Source of the DNA: Axinella damicornis
Taxonomy: Eukaryota; Porifera; Demospongiae; Axinellida; Axinellidae
Assembly: GCA_963931865.1 (NCBI GenBank)
Contig: OZ007515.1
Span: forward strand, 7,827,685-7,891,684
DNA: 64,000 bases
Direction of reading: 5' to 3'
Shown: positions 32,497 through 45,106 of the stretch, piece by piece
Position numbering within the stretch: the stretch's first letter is position 1
Layout of the letters: the number at the start of each line of letters is the position of its first letter
The notes under the pieces: generated by a model
Database searches by the model: none
Told to the model about the DNA's origin: nothing
Seen by the model: the letters and a program-made list of their open reading frames with translations, nothing else
Translations under genes and position numbers: made by a program

Positions 32497-33252
32497 TCAG
32501 ATACAGTGCACTTGGAATGAGACAAAGTCACAACACAGCTGCATCAACTTGGCTGGTTGGTTTGCGATTGGTATCGTATCCTGCAACCAGAACCTCACCA
32601 CCACGGAAGAGCTCTGCCACCATCTCTGTACGTGGATCAGTAGTAACCATTTGGGGGTTCCATGGCAACGACCGCAGCACAGCAATCCACGTCTACCAGC
32701 CTGCCATGAACAATTGGAAGAAGATTGGCGCTTACCTTGCGCACACTCACATTGTTCGTGTACACTGCTACCCAGAGGTGCGGGAAGGATAGTGAAAACT
32801 GGCACTGTGGCTAGGCGGTCAGCATCCCCCCTCCCACCTGCCACCACCAGCTGTCTTTCATAAGTTGCCACAGCTGGACTGTGACGTGGTGTGGTCATAG
32901 GGGGGTAGGGGTGTTTCCAGCCACGGGATATCCCCTCAGTGTCCCACACTGCAATCTGATTGGTCACCTGATGAGTGGAGGTGTTGTACCCACCAACTAG
33001 CACAAGCTTGTTGGTAAGTATTGCCATTGCAAACCACACACACTCGTACTGTGGTAGTGGTACCCACTGGTCAGTTGGTGGGTGATACTGGTAGACAGTA
33101 TGATCGTCATCATCATAGAGTGAGTCTGTGAGTCCTCCTCCAACAAATTCAACAAGTGTCACTGACTGTGGGGACACCATTACACATGGCATGTTCCTGC
33201 ACCATCTCCACTTCAATGTGAGGGGTAGCTGTAGCTCACTGGGGGGACGTGC
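32497..33252 (-). pseudogene. Kelch-repeat exon of the truncated kinase–kelch copy
   Basis: From the acceptor at 33252 the minus strand encodes LKWRWCRNMPCVMVSPQSVT, QYHPPTDQWVPLPQYECVWF and VLVGGYNTSTHQVTNQIAVW. Kelch blades are recognisable by GG and W spacing. After ERQLVVAGGRGDADRLATV the frame loses about 240 bases compared with the copy at 37799-38715 and goes out of frame. At the HPYPPMTT point this copy is in frame while the other is not. It is a partial paralogue left by segmental duplication. Confidence 0.75.
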
Positions 33253-34446
33253 CTGGGATAGAGGTTATTATGGCATAATAAAGTGGCTCAGCTGGTAGGT
33301 ACCTACACACTTCATCAATACAGCGTGTGATGCAGTCAAGCTGCAGTGCAAGCTCCATAATGTATAGTCGGGTTCTCAGACCCGGAACGTGAACTGACTG
33401 GAATAATGTATCACTTGGCTACAGTGAATAATGTATCACTTTGCTACGACATGATGTCGAGGTGACTCCCAAGGGTTGCTGCTTCAGTTACCCACATCTC
33501 TGGTGATATTGGGATGCAACTTGCACCAAAATGAATATTTGAATAATTCACAACTATTGTAAACTTCTAGCTCCAAAGCCAGTTTGGGTGTCACCCCCCA
33601 CAAATGCACAACATTGGATACAGCTAAGTCTGACATTCATAGCTGGTTGCATTTTGGAGGTATAGCTACAGCCACTTGAACTCGACCCATCCAAGGGTTA
33701 TTGCACTCCGATTTGACTCTGCAGGTACAGTGACATAGAAGAGAAGGAACAGCAAAAACTACTTTCACGTAATTATAGTCCTTCCTGCTCCAAATCTCCA
33801 GCAATGGCACAGCTGTTAAAACGTAGTTCGAGAGCCATCTGTTGTTTGCCAATCAATCATGGCGTGGGGATCCGTCTAAGTCCGTAAGCATGTCAGACCT
33901 CCTCTGGTAGCGTCTACGGAGATCTTGGCGAAAACAATCAATGCTTCTAGTATGTGTTGAAATGCGATCGCTATGCAAGCAAGTACATACAGAAGGTGTC
34001 AGTGACCTTTGACCCCTATGACTTCAATGAGGATGCATGATTGAATGCAGGCTAATTAGTGGCACAGCCGAGATTCCATAGTCTATTCCATATTTTATTC
34101 CACAGTTCCAGTCCATAATAGCGGATTGTACTTCCATTTAAATATTCTGCGACCACGTTAATGCATTAGTGGCAAGAACTTCCTGCCAGGGAGTCCGGAA
34201 GCTCCGGACACTTGGCGTGAGTGTCATACTTGCAGAACACAGTTTCCATGAAAATCCACGGAATCCACACTGTTCGAACGGAAGTACAATTCAGTCTAGT
34301 TATACATAGTAGAGGTGCTGAATTCATGGAGAATGTCCTAAAATTAATATTATGCAATTATCCCACCACAATCCGATTGGAATCTCAGTAGACTATACTA
34401 GCTATCTTATCGCTAACAATCTCATACACAACTACCCATCTCTGAC

Positions 34447-34902
34447 CTGTGTGAGTGTGAAGAGGATGAAATGTCCAAATGTAAAAATATCCAGTCGGGG
34501 ACCGTACTGCGAGTGCTCATCAAATGCCTCCGGTGGCATGTATGCCATTGTTCCTGGAAGACGTGTGAGTGTTCTGGCTAACTGGCCCGGCTGCAGGTTT
34601 ATGATTCGAGCATTGCCCAGATCAGTAATCTTGGCCACAAGTGATGAGATTAATAAGACGTTGCTGGCGGATAGGTCCTTGTGCACAACAGGAGGGTTAT
34701 GTGAGTGCAGATAGACCAACCCCCGCACTATGTCCACCAGCAGAGATCGCTTGAGGGTGAGAGGGAGGCCGGTGGTATTCTCTAGCAGATCGCTCAGGCT
34801 GCTGTCCAGCCTCTCCATCACCAGCACTGGCAGAGTGGACCCTTCTAGGAAACATAACCCCAGAAACTGCACCACATGAGGGTGCCGCATCTCTGCCATC
34901 AC
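34447..34902 (-). pseudogene. Protein kinase core exon of the truncated kinase–kelch copy
   Basis: A 456-base exon (phase 0 at both ends) encodes the kinase core from VMAEMRHPHVVQFLGLC through HKDLSASNVLL, KITDLGNARI and YMPPEAFDEHSQYG. The HRD motif reads HKD and DFG reads DLG. It is nearly identical to 43906-44361. The neighbouring exons for the N-lobe and for the kinase C-terminus plus coiled coil are absent from this copy, so it cannot make a complete kinase. Confidence 0.8.
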
Positions 34903-35084
34903 CTGTAGTGGTTCCAAGTGGGCTATTCCATTATATGATGAGCCTATTACTGGTGACCTCGTTTCCTGTATTGCAGTTATTCACTATTGTGTATAACAAT
35001 ACCATACCATGTTATACACAGTTACGAGATTCTGATCCTGAGTGGTTTAGGTTTGAATCACTGCTTCCGATCTATTCCAGGGCC

Positions 35085-35620
35085 AATAATACTGTATGGC
35101 GGGCATTAAATTTGGCGATTTTAGCAAAAACACCGTATTTTAAAATTTGGCGAATTTTAAATTTAGCGAATTTTAAATTTGGCGATTTGATCCTCGACAC
35201 AAATGACGTAACGGCAATGTCGTAAGCCTCAGCGCGAGGCGCTAGGTGCTCATTGTAAACTGTAGCTACATGTATTGACCGAGTGCGACCAGTTAGTTAC
35301 CAGCTAGCCATGGAGATCAACCTTCAAAGTAGAGAGATGTGTCAGAGGCCATCACGTTTTCCATACAGTTTGGAGCACCACCGTCCGAGAGCGGCGACTG
35401 GATTGCGCTGCGGCGGTGATGCGCTCGAGCACAATCGTTGGCCACGTCCCAGGCTCACACTCTCGTTAACGGCTTGTACGTACTACGTATGTGCATTACT
35501 AATGTGCACGTGCATACCCGAGTGGCCCGGCTAGGGTGCATGGAGTTTATTATTGGCGGAATAAATCGCCAAATTAAAACCCTTGCCAAATTTTCCCGCT
35601 ATACGGTAGTGAACAATGAT
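35085..35620. mobile_element. Inverted-repeat element inserted in the truncated kinase–kelch segment
   Basis: ACTGTATGGCGGGCATTAAA on the left and TTTTCCCGCTATACGGTAGT on the right are imperfect inverted ends. The insertion is absent from the matching place in the second copy (about 44550-44590). A multiply repeated AAATTTGGCGAATTTTA follows the left end. Confidence 0.6.
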
Positions 35621-36179
35621 GGGGATTGGCCAAGGACAGACTTAAGCTTATATAGTCTCGCGGGGCCAGACCCACACGGAATTGCTGTAAGACCCCAACT
35701 TGTCGTAAAAACAAACAAACTACTACTCATAGACCGCCACTTGTCTGGCAGCCTATCATATCACCATGCAAGCAGATTCATCTCACACTCTAAATCACTC
35801 CCCTTAAGGTCGCGGGCTAGTCGCGTATTAATTCAATTAGCATGGTACACGTGAGTATTGTTTTCCGGCTGTAATGTCAATTTTCGTGAACCTATTGACC
35901 TTTTGTGGAAGTCAATTAGACGTCGTGGAAAGTGTAGAGGCTGCCGGTGCATGCCACGGCGTCGTTGTAAGCTTTGTGGGTGAAGCTCAGGCTAAAGTTG
36001 ATGTTGTTCGGGCGAAAGTTATTTGAACCACAACCGAGTTTGACTGATGGAAGGATACCAATCCAAAAGAGGGATGTCCAGCAACTGTACTTTGGGGAAC
36101 GCATAATTTTTGTCTAACCGCTGAACATAGTGGCAGTACAGAGCCAAGTGTAGCCAAAAATGTGTCATAGAAGGTGATT

Positions 36180-36420
36180 CTTGCTTGGATCCTGCTCTGG
36201 TTCGTCCCGTCTAAACTTTATGTTTCCGCATTCTACGAGAGTGGTACTCATGAGCTGTGGTTGTTTTGGACTTGTCAGGTATGTTTCTGATTTTATGCTG
36301 TGGTTTAAAATTGTTAGTAGCTTGTGTGAGAGACTGCCTCCATGTAGTGCTTCAGGCTGGTATTCTATTTAGTGCGCGCCGCTCTGCGCAATGCATGTCT
36401 ATGGCCTAGCAGCAAGGCCG
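36180..36420 (+). repeat. Dispersed repeat, copy 2
   Basis: Plus-strand match of 9560-9850 (minus). Shares GAGCTGTGGTTGTTTTGGAC and TGGTATTCTATTTAGTGC. Confidence 0.6.
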
Positions 36421-36899
36421 TAGACAAGTAGGTGCTTAGGGGTGCTGAAGCACCCCCAAATAATTTTGGAGTAATGTATGTATGCTTACTTTCCTGTGAG
36501 CAACTTACTTCTGTGTGCAACTTACTACTACGAGCAACTGTGATCGCAAATACTTGAGTTGAACTGCTGGCAAGTTTGCTATTCTACGTGAATAATAATA
36601 ATTATTTTGCCTAATCTTCTAATTATAGGAAGTACAAAGTTCAGTCTCAAATATTTCTTTGACCACATGGCTAGCTAATGCTAGCTTTCTTGGAAGTACA
36701 TGATTGTAGTCTAGTCTTTATTGAATTGGATGTTTAAGTTGTGCGGCGCCAAAGAAGTTAGTTGTTTCAATGGATTTGCCAGGACTTTCAGAAGGTCTCA
36801 ACTCTGAAGTAAGAGCTCTGAACTCGTCATTTTAGGCAATGATGGTACAGAAAGTTGTTCTACTGATCAGCCTGCTATATGTCTGAATGTGTAATTAAG

Positions 36900-37460
36900 T
36901 GTGGAAGAGACAACACAGAAGAAGCAGAAATCAATGCTTTCTTCGATGGTGAACCTTGCTGTGCTGTTGGTCCCAAGAAGAGTGGTTGCTGGAAGCAGTT
37001 TGGATGAAAGAAGGTTGTGGAAGCTAGGAGAGACTATGGAGTTGAGCGAGTCGTCAATTAGTCGTCTGTTGCTGGTAAAGACAAGGCACAGTTGACAATT
37101 TCTAGCACAGGAACTCGTCTAGTTTACTGGTACAATTGGTCAGAATTCCGTGGCGAATTTTGGCAATTCAAAAATTATCACAAAATACCATCCCTTCAAG
37201 GTGAAAGGAGGCAAGTCCAGGAAAGGTGTATGTGAAGGAATACTCACACTTCACTGAAGAGGAAGTCGACATCTACAAAAAAGGTGTGACTACTACATGA
37301 AACCTCGGGAGAAGCATGCCTGGATGCTAAGAGACAATGGTATTTGCACCATGAAGTCTGCCCTTTTTGCTCTAACAACCTAGCTAAAGACATTACATGT
37401 CCATTGCCATTGGTCCCTCGTCCCAACAGTGACGGAAAACAGAGCAAGTGGAAGAAGTAA
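36900..37460 (+). pseudogene. Degenerate coding relic of unknown family
   Basis: Broken frames read EINAFFDGEPCCAVGPKKSG then CWKQFG-stop-KKVVEARRDYG near 36930-37050, and later KVYVKEYSHFTEEEVDIY (about 37225) and CPFCSNNLAKDITCPLP (about 37360). The composition looks like old protein-coding DNA with stops and shifts. I cannot name the family. Confidence 0.3.
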
Positions 37461-37798
37461 ACTTTCTGACGCCCACGCATTTCTTTGTTAATTAGCATTG
37501 CTACTTGCTAGGGTGGTTTCACAAGAATGGAAGGACTTTTTGCGAAAAAAGAAATTCTGGACTAATTTCTCTATTATGTGGTGTGTTTAACTCATAATTA
37601 AGGACCCTTTTAGGTTTCCATGTCATAATTAATCAAAATTATTTTTAATGATTAATAGTACAAATTTAAAAACAATTGCAAGTCCTCCAAAAAGCATAAA
37701 AAACGTACAAAAAATAATATGAATTAATAATTGTCAAAACATGTTCCCGTATCAGATACAGTACTCTTGGAATGAGACAAAGTCACAACACAGCTGCG

Positions 37799-38715
37799 TC
37801 AACTTGGCTGGTTGGTTTGCGATTGGTATCGTATATATCCTCCTGCAACCAGAATCTCACCGCTGGGTAGCAGTGTACATGAAGAATGTGAGCGTGCACA
37901 AGGTAAGTCGCCAATCTTCTTCCAATTGTTCATGGCAGGCTGGTAGACATGGATGGCTGTGCTGCGGTCGTTGCCATGGAACCCCCCAATGGCTACTACT
38001 GATCCACGTACAGAGATGGTGGCAGAGCTCTTCAGTGGAGGTGCGGGAAGGATACACCATTGTGTGGATGTGTTTGTGGTGGGAGAGTGGAAACTGGCAC
38101 TTGTTATGTCGGGGAGGGACACAACAAGTGTCTCCGTGGTCAGTGTCCCCCCCATCAGGTACAATTCTTGATTAACAATGGCTGATGTCATGTAGGCACA
38201 GTTCACGGGGAGTGGTGAGGTACACATCCATTGGCAGGATGTAGTATCGAGGACCTCAACTGTGGCTAGGCGGTCAGCATCCCCCCTCCCACCTGCCACT
38301 ACCAGCTGTCTTTCATAAGTTGCCACAGCTGGACTGTGACGTGGTGTGGTCATGGGGGGTAGGGGTGTTTCCAGCGACGGGATATCCCCTCAGTGTCCCA
38401 CACTGCAATCTGATTGGTCACCTGATGAGTGGAGGTGTTGTACCCACCAACTAGCACAAGCTTGTTGGTAAGTATCGCCATTGCAAACCACACACACTCG
38501 TACTGTGGTAGTGGTACCCACTGGTCAGTTTGTGGATGATACTGGTACATGTAGACAGTATGATCATCATCATCATAGAGTGAGTCTGTGAGTCCTCCAA
38601 CAAACACGTCTTCGCCAAGTGTCACTGACTGTGGGGACACCATTACACACGGCATGTTCCTGCACCGTCTCCACTTCAATGTGAGCGGTAGCTGTAGCTC
38701 ACTGGGGGGACGTGC
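37799..38715 (-). pseudogene. Kelch-repeat last exon of the kinase–coiled-coil–kelch gene
   Basis: Starts after an acceptor at 38715 (ARPPSELQLPLTLKWRRC) and ends at the stop at 37799 (GGYIRYQSQTNQPS). Five or so kelch blades can be seen through the GG and W.. spacing: VFVGGLTDSLYDDDD, VLVGGYNTSTHQ, LVVAGGRGDADRL, LYLMGGTLTTETL, VVAIGGFHGNDRS and ILVAGGY. One base is missing at about 38352 (HPYPP then MTTPRH in another frame); the truncated copy keeps that base. Kelch propellers bind protein partners. With the kinase and coiled coil in front, this would be a cytoplasmic signalling scaffold. Confidence 0.75.
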
Positions 38716-40249
38716 CTGGGATAGAGGAATCATAATTATTATGGCATACTAAAGTGGCCATAACTCTCAGCTGGTACAATGTAGGTACCTACACACTTCA
38801 TTAATACAGCGTGTACCACTGATGCATCAAGCTGCAATGCGTATAGTTTATATTGCAGTTCCGGTTTAGTGTGAGGCAGAACATGTACCACAGATATTAC
38901 ACCTATATACTTTCTGCAGGATGTAATGTACACAAATGTGTGGCATTGTGTGTTACAAAGTTCTACAGAATCTGATACCATACAAAGTCTTATTAACATT
39001 TTAAATGCTGTGTAGGCTAACATCAAACAGGTTTGACATCTGACAATGAGTAATGTATCACTTGGCTACAATGAATAATGTATCACTTTCCTACGACATG
39101 ATGTCGAGGTGACTCCCAAGGGTTGTTTGTATAAACTGCTTTAGTTACCCACATCTCTGGTGATATTGGGATGCAACTTGCACCAAAATGAATATTATAA
39201 TTCACAACAGTAATGAACCCTTCAGAACCAGAGTGGTCTAACCCACGAGCATTGAACTAGCCCCCCATAAACTTGAGAGTACTGTTAAAATGTTTTTCAG
39301 GAGCTGCTGAAATTTCAAGAATTTCAAAATTTCGGTCATACGCTCATACCCATTGCATATTTTTTACCATTTTTGTGCAATTTCCAGTACTTGATTTGAG
39401 ATTAGACCACTCTGGTTCTGAGGGGTTCAGTTACTATTGTAAACTTCTAGCTCCAAAGCCAGTTTGGGTGTCACCCCCCACAAATGCACATCACTGGATA
39501 CAGCTGAGTCTGACGTTCATAGCTGGTTGCATTTTGGAGGTAGCTATACAGCCACTTGAATTCGACCCATCCAAGGGACGGTTATTGCACTCCGATTTGA
39601 CTCAGCATTGCTATGCAGGTACAGTGTCACAGAAGAGAAGGAACAGCAACATTCCAAGAAGCTACTTTAACAATAGTCCTTCCGGCTCAAATCCAGCAAT
39701 GGCACAGCTGTTAAAACGTAGTTCGAGAGCCGTCAGTTGTTTGCCAATCAATCATGGCGTGGAGATCCGTCTACGTCCGTAAGCATGTCAGACCTCTTCT
39801 GGTAGCGTCTACGGAGATCTTGGTGAAAACAATCAATGCTTCTAGTATGTGTTGAAATGCCATCACTATGCAAGGCAAGTAAAAACTTACCAGTGATGGA
39901 GGACCAATGTAATATGGGACACCAAGATGGTGGCACAAGCAATGAAAAATAATGGCCCCGCCGGAAAAATGACGTAAGTGCAATGGATCTATTAGGAGTT
40001 CGGGGGCTTGATCATTTCAGTATCTTTCTCCAGGCAGTCATGCATAGTTCTGTACATGGACATTGGGTGGACATGTGGAGGAGTGGCACATTCTTGGAAA
40101 AACCACAAGTAATTAAGTGAATGCACTACCAACCGAAGGCATGGGCCACTGAGTGACTGGGCGGTCAACATCAGGCAGTCTTGGCACTGTTTCTGGGTCC
40201 TGAAAGTCGTCCCAGAGCATACAGAAAGTACTACAAGTGACAAACCCTA

Positions 40250-41300
40250 GGACGGGAAGCCTGGGAACAAGGCTAGTATAGGCCATAGCTAGGGCCTTGT
40301 TCCCCAGGTTGTGTACGTTCCATAGTCTGGGAATGAGGTTACCGTGAAGAGGTAGTAATTTTGGGGCCACAAAATAGAGGAATCTTACGAAGTGTCTAAG
40401 GCACAAGACGCCTGGACCTCCACAAGCTGTCGAAGCAAGCAAAGGGGATGCCGAATGGAAGACCAAAAAATTATTACAGCGCTCACAGTTTCGCTACGAG
40501 GGTAAGTGCCAGTACAGGATGGCGATCACAACGGTGCGATCAGAATCTTCAAAGTATTTAGTGTTACTGGTTCGTTGGTAGCTTCGAAACTGTGCATGCA
40601 TGTGCATTTTCTACATAATTTAATTTTCAGCCATGTATGTGATCGATTCTGCATGAGGCGTCTGATTCATTGAGGGCCACATGACGTCTATGTAGCACTG
40701 CAATGCCATGACTGTCAGCTCTCAGGAACGAGACCACGATCTAGTATATTTACGTGTACGTATGTATTACGTCCATGAGCAAAATTTGAGCAAGAAAGAT
40801 GTACATGGCGGCCCCGGGACCTGCAATCCTCATACATCTGGAACTTGCAGTGCAAAGCACGAAGGTGCCGCGAGAGCCCATCCTGATAACTGAAAAATAT
40901 TTTTTTCCACGCTTTGTGTGGACTGATCAGCCCTAAATGCCTCTATGCACTACCTCCGGCAGCGTGTCATTGTCCTGCTATGTATTGGCCTTCCCCTTTC
41001 ACAAATCCTGTATCCGCCCCTGAGAGCCCATCCTGATAACTGAAAAATAAAGGTGCTACGCGCCTCTGTGCACTGCCTTCGGCAGCAGCCCTCCATATAA
41101 AAGAACCCCCCTTTCTAAAATCCTGGATCCGCCCCTGATTATCTCACCCTTGACCATTACTACACTGCCCTAGCCTCATTCCCAGGCCTTCTACACGCCC
41201 AGTTTTTGATCGCTTACAGCATACAAACAATTCTGTAAGCGATCAAAAGCTGGGCGTGTAGAAGGCCTGGAAACAAGGCTAACATTACCCTCGGCCCCTC
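40250..41300. repeat. Cluster of dispersed repeats in the intron before the kelch exon
   Basis: 40740-41010 matches 57205-57466 (shared GGCGGCCCCGGGAC, CTCATACATCTGGAACTTGC, CACAAATCCTGTATCCGCCC). A shorter direct copy follows at 41025-41140. A TAGCCT hairpin lies at 41171-41281. Confidence 0.7.
41171..41281. mobile_element. 111-bp TAGCCT hairpin element
   Basis: TAGCCTCATTCCCAGGCCTT and its inverted copy at the right, with TTTTTGATCGCTTACAGCAT and its inverse inside. Flanks ACACTGCCC and ACATTACCC agree in 7 of 9 bases. Confidence 0.75.
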
Positions 41301-41484
41301 GGTGCATGAAAACCCGTAATGCCCAAAAACTGGTACTTAAAATTTAAATACCACTATATTACATAGTACACCAATGTTATAATTATGTACGTATGCACCC
41401 CCATTGCCAGCTAGGTTATACTTCCTTGTTGGAAGGATGCTTTTTCAATCATGGTTGATGACGTATGCTTCAACTGTAATTCAC

Positions 41485-42197
41485 CTGGGGTTGTTGAGGT
41501 GGGGATCGCACTGCAGCTACCCTTTCATCTCTGGTAGTACTTAGATCCTGTGCACAGAAGCACAATATCAGTATCACAGTAATGAAAAAGCACATTATTA
41601 GTTCCTTACTCTCAGCTCTCTCCGGAGTCGGCTGATCTCAGTGCCCCTCTCTCGAAGTTCAGCCTGCAACCACAATATACAACACACGTACTTTGGTACA
41701 GACATTCCCTTACAGACTATCCATATCAGTAAGTCTGCATGATTCATACCCTCAATGTTTGTAGTTCTGCTTGCTGCCTGTTGATTTCAGCATCTTTCTC
41801 TTGCTGAAGTTGGTCCTTTGCTAGCTGCAGCCTTCCACTCTCCTCCTAGCAATCCAGGTACTGATGAGTCAGTCACTTATCTGTTTGATACTAAATGTTC
41901 AGATCCTTACCCTCAGTATTCGCAGTTGCCTGTTGGTTTCAGTAGCCCTCTCTCGGAGAGCTGTGGCTTGTTGCTGGAGCTGGGTGTCCTTCTGTTGTAG
42001 TTACGTGTCCCTAGCTTCCACCTCTGTCTGCAGACCTCTCTTGCCCTCCTAACAGTGAGGAAGATGTGTGTATACTAGAAGGATTACATTGATAGCTGTC
42101 TGTTGCATACCCTCAGTACTTCCAACTCTCTCTGCTGCCTCTCAATTTCAGTGTCTTTCTCCTGCAGTTGGACATCTGTCTCCCTAGCTTGTTCCAA
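41485..42197 (-). pseudogene. Coiled-coil exons 4-8 of the kinase–coiled-coil–kelch gene
   Basis: Five small phase-0 exons: 42111-42197, 41911-42048, 41750-41845, 41610-41663 and 41485-41547. They encode repeated coiled-coil units such as LQEKDTEIERQQRELEVLR, LRERATETNRQLRILR, KDAEINRQQAELQTLR and RERGTEISRLRRELR. The exons look like duplicates of one ancestral unit. Exon 41911-42048 has an in-frame TAA at 42001-42003 after VEARDT, where the pattern expects Gln (CAA). Unless that exon is skipped (it is 138 bases, a multiple of three) or the base is wrong, the protein would stop there. Confidence 0.75.
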
Positions 42198-42281
42198 CTA
42201 CACAACAAGAACAACTTGATCATATCTTGGACCAGATCTGCTACAAGCTCTGGTCCATGATCTCACACAGAGCCAACCTAC

Positions 42282-45106
42282 CTCCAGGTGCTGCATTTGC
42301 TCCTGCAGGTTTCCAATCTCTCTCAGTGCCTTCATCATCCCCACTTTCACCACGTCTACTTTCTTGAGCTGGCTGCCGTATGGCCCCTCAATCTCACTGC
42401 CCACTGCCTCCAGTCGTGGAAGCAGCTCTGCTGCAGAGGGTCGTCGTGATGGGGTGTTGTGAAGACACTGCTGTACCAGCTGCACAAGAGGATGCTGCTC
42501 TCCCAGCTGCCCATGAAGGGATTGGATGTAGTCCCTTCGACGCTCCACCTCAGAATGAGCCAAAAGGTGGTCTGCATTCTGAGGATCTGTGTAGTTGTGG
42601 GGAAGGAGGGATCCAGGGAACACCTGCACGGGGAAAGGATATAATACGGGTGCCTCTAATCGCTGGGGTAGAATACGGACTACAATGAAAAATGGAATGG
42701 ACTACGGAATTTTTCTATAGCAGAAGGCACCACTCTCAGAAATGTCTCCTTTCATTTGCAGTTATGGTGGCAGGCAAATTGATTTTGGAGATGTCATGTT
42801 GTAACCTGCTGGTCCTGCTATGAATTATGCGCTACTTATGCACCGAGCCAGGATGTTCTGAAGCAGCAAACAACAGAGACAGTGTTCTATTGAGCACTGG
42901 TGGAATTTAATGATTTGTCTATACGTCTCAGTTCCATCGCACACAAGCTACTGCTACCGTACTTTCTCAAGATCAAGACAGCCCCATTCTGGAGGGGGCT
43001 ATGCCCAGTTATGTAAGTGTGTTGCACAACTAGCCGAATAGCTAGAGAGTAACAATGTGATTGTGAAGTCAATATCCCATTTTGCAAGGCAGAAACCCCG
43101 ATGAGACATTCGTTCAACGCCATGACGGTGTAGCCCCCTCGAGTAACCAGTGAAAGAGCTGCCTGCGTAAAATTCGTTTGGCTGATTTTTGAGACGTACA
43201 GAAAAACACATGCAGCATTGTAGACTTGCAGCTAGCGTTATCACGGTACAAATTACGTATAACATAGCTCTCAATAACTACGTTGTCAATGGATGCCCAA
43301 CAGCCTCGGAAGACGAAAGGTAGCATGACATCTTGGATGGTGTGCTTGAGAGCGGTGAATCAGAAACCACGCCTCCAATCATTGTACAGTCATGCATATC
43401 ATTGCTTGCCCACCACCTTAAGGCTGCTAGCTACATACAGAACGTGTCTGTGACCTTTGACCCCTAAGACTTCAGTGAGGATGCATGATCGAATGCAGGC
43501 TAAATAGTGGCACAGCCGAGCTGGATAGTGCCACCGAAAAAAGTTTCTGGGTAAAAGATTCCGTAGTCCATTCCAAATTCTATTCCACAGTTCTAGTCCA
43601 TTACAGCGGATTGTATGTACTTCCATCAAATATTCTCCACGTTAATGTATTAGTGGCAAGAACTTTCTGTGGGTGGAGCTTCATGGAATTCGCATGCACG
43701 GCCAGGAATATGCTGGAGTCCGGAAGATCCGGACACTTTGCGTCAGTGTCATACTTGCAGAACACAGGAACGGAAGTGAAATCCAGTCTAGAGAAACCCT
43801 ATATACGTAGTAGAGGTGCTGAATTCATGAGATTATCCCACCACAAACAGATTGGAATTGCTATCTTATTGCTAACAATCTCATAAACAACCACCCATCT
43901 CTGACCTGTGTGAGTGTGAAGAGGGTGAGATGTCCAAATGCAAAAATGTCAAGTCGGGGACCGTACTGCGCGTGCTCATCAAATGCCTCCGGTGGCATGT
44001 ATACCATTGTTCCTGGAAGACGTGTGAGTGTTCTGGCTAGCTGGCCCGGCTGCAGGTTTATGATTCGAGCATTGCCTAGATCAGTAATCTTGGCTACAAG
44101 TGATGAGGTTAATAAAACGTTGCTGGCGGATAGGTCCCTGTGCACAACAGGAGGGTTATGTGAGTGCAGATAGACCAACCCCCGCACTATGTCCACCAGC
44201 AGAGATCGCTTGAGGGTGAGAGGGAGGCCGGGGGTATTCTCTAGCAGATCGTTCAGGCTGCTGTCCAGCCTCTCCATCACCAGCACTGGCAGAGTGGACC
44301 CTTCTAGGAAACATAGCCCCAGAAACTGCACCACATGAGGGTGCCGCATCTCCGCCATCACCTGTAGTGGTTCAAAGTGGGATGAGCCTATTACTGGTGA
44401 CCTCATTTCCTGTATTGCAGTTATTCACTGTTGTGTATAACCATAGATAATAGAGACGTAACTCTATTATCTATGGTATAACAATGCCATACCATGTCAT
44501 ACACAGTGCACAAGTTACGAGATTCTGATCCTGAGGGGTTTAGGTTTGAATCACTGCTATTCCAGGGCCAATAATTGCAATAATAGTGAAGGGATTGGCC
44601 TAGGACAGACTTAGTCTCGCGAGGACAGACTTAGTCTCGTGGGGCCAGACCCACACGGATGCTGTAAGACCCCAGGATAGTCAAACTCGTGGTAAAAACA
44701 AACAAACTACTACTTATATATAGACAGCCACTTGTCTGGCAGCCTATCATATCACCATGCAGCAGATTCATCTCACAGCATATGCTCTAATCACTCCCTT
44801 GCTGCTACCTTTATGACGATCACTGAATTGGCATTTCTATGGCCTAGCAGCAAAGGACAATTAAGCTTAATGCATCACCTGGCACTCCCGGAGGTACTTG
44901 CGGGTGATGCTGGTCACACCGGCGTTCCCCTGCTCCACGAGTGCTTCGTGCAGTCGCTTACCCGCGCATACAAGGCCGTTTACTTCCACCTCCTCCACGC
45001 TGCCGTAGGAGCCCACACCTAGCTGTCTTCCCGTTGGGCGTACCTCGGCAAGGACGAACTGCTGCAGCTCAGGACTGCCTTGAAAAGCCTGCCGTCTGAC
45101 TGCCAT
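42282..45106 (-). CDS. Protein kinase exons 1-3 of the kinase–coiled-coil–kelch gene
   Basis: Exons 44879-45106, 43906-44361 and 42282-42623 join in phase 0 to 342 residues. Start MAVRRQAFQGSPELQQF at 45106. The N-lobe has the glycine loop GVGSYGSV (30-37) and a Lys in VCAGK (50). The second exon has HRDLSASNVLL (150-160), TDLGNAR (169-175; DLG for DFG) and PPEAFDEHAQYGPRLDIFAF. The third gives the C-lobe end, CLHNTPSRRPSAAELLPRLE, then enters a coiled coil. Ser/Thr/Tyr kinase of the tyrosine-kinase-like type is likely; kinase activity is plausible because the key Lys and Asps are present. Whether the full gene works depends on the TAA in exon 5 and the frameshift in the kelch exon. A hairpin inserted at 44442-44476 lies in intron 1. 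Confidence 0.82.
44442..44476. mobile_element. 35-bp hairpin insertion with 6-bp target duplication
   Basis: CATAGATAATAGAG and CTCTATTATCTATG face each other around ACGTAA. TATAAC stands on both sides (44436-44441 and 44477-44482). The paralogous segment near 34990 has a single TATAAC and no hairpin, showing the empty site. Confidence 0.8.
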
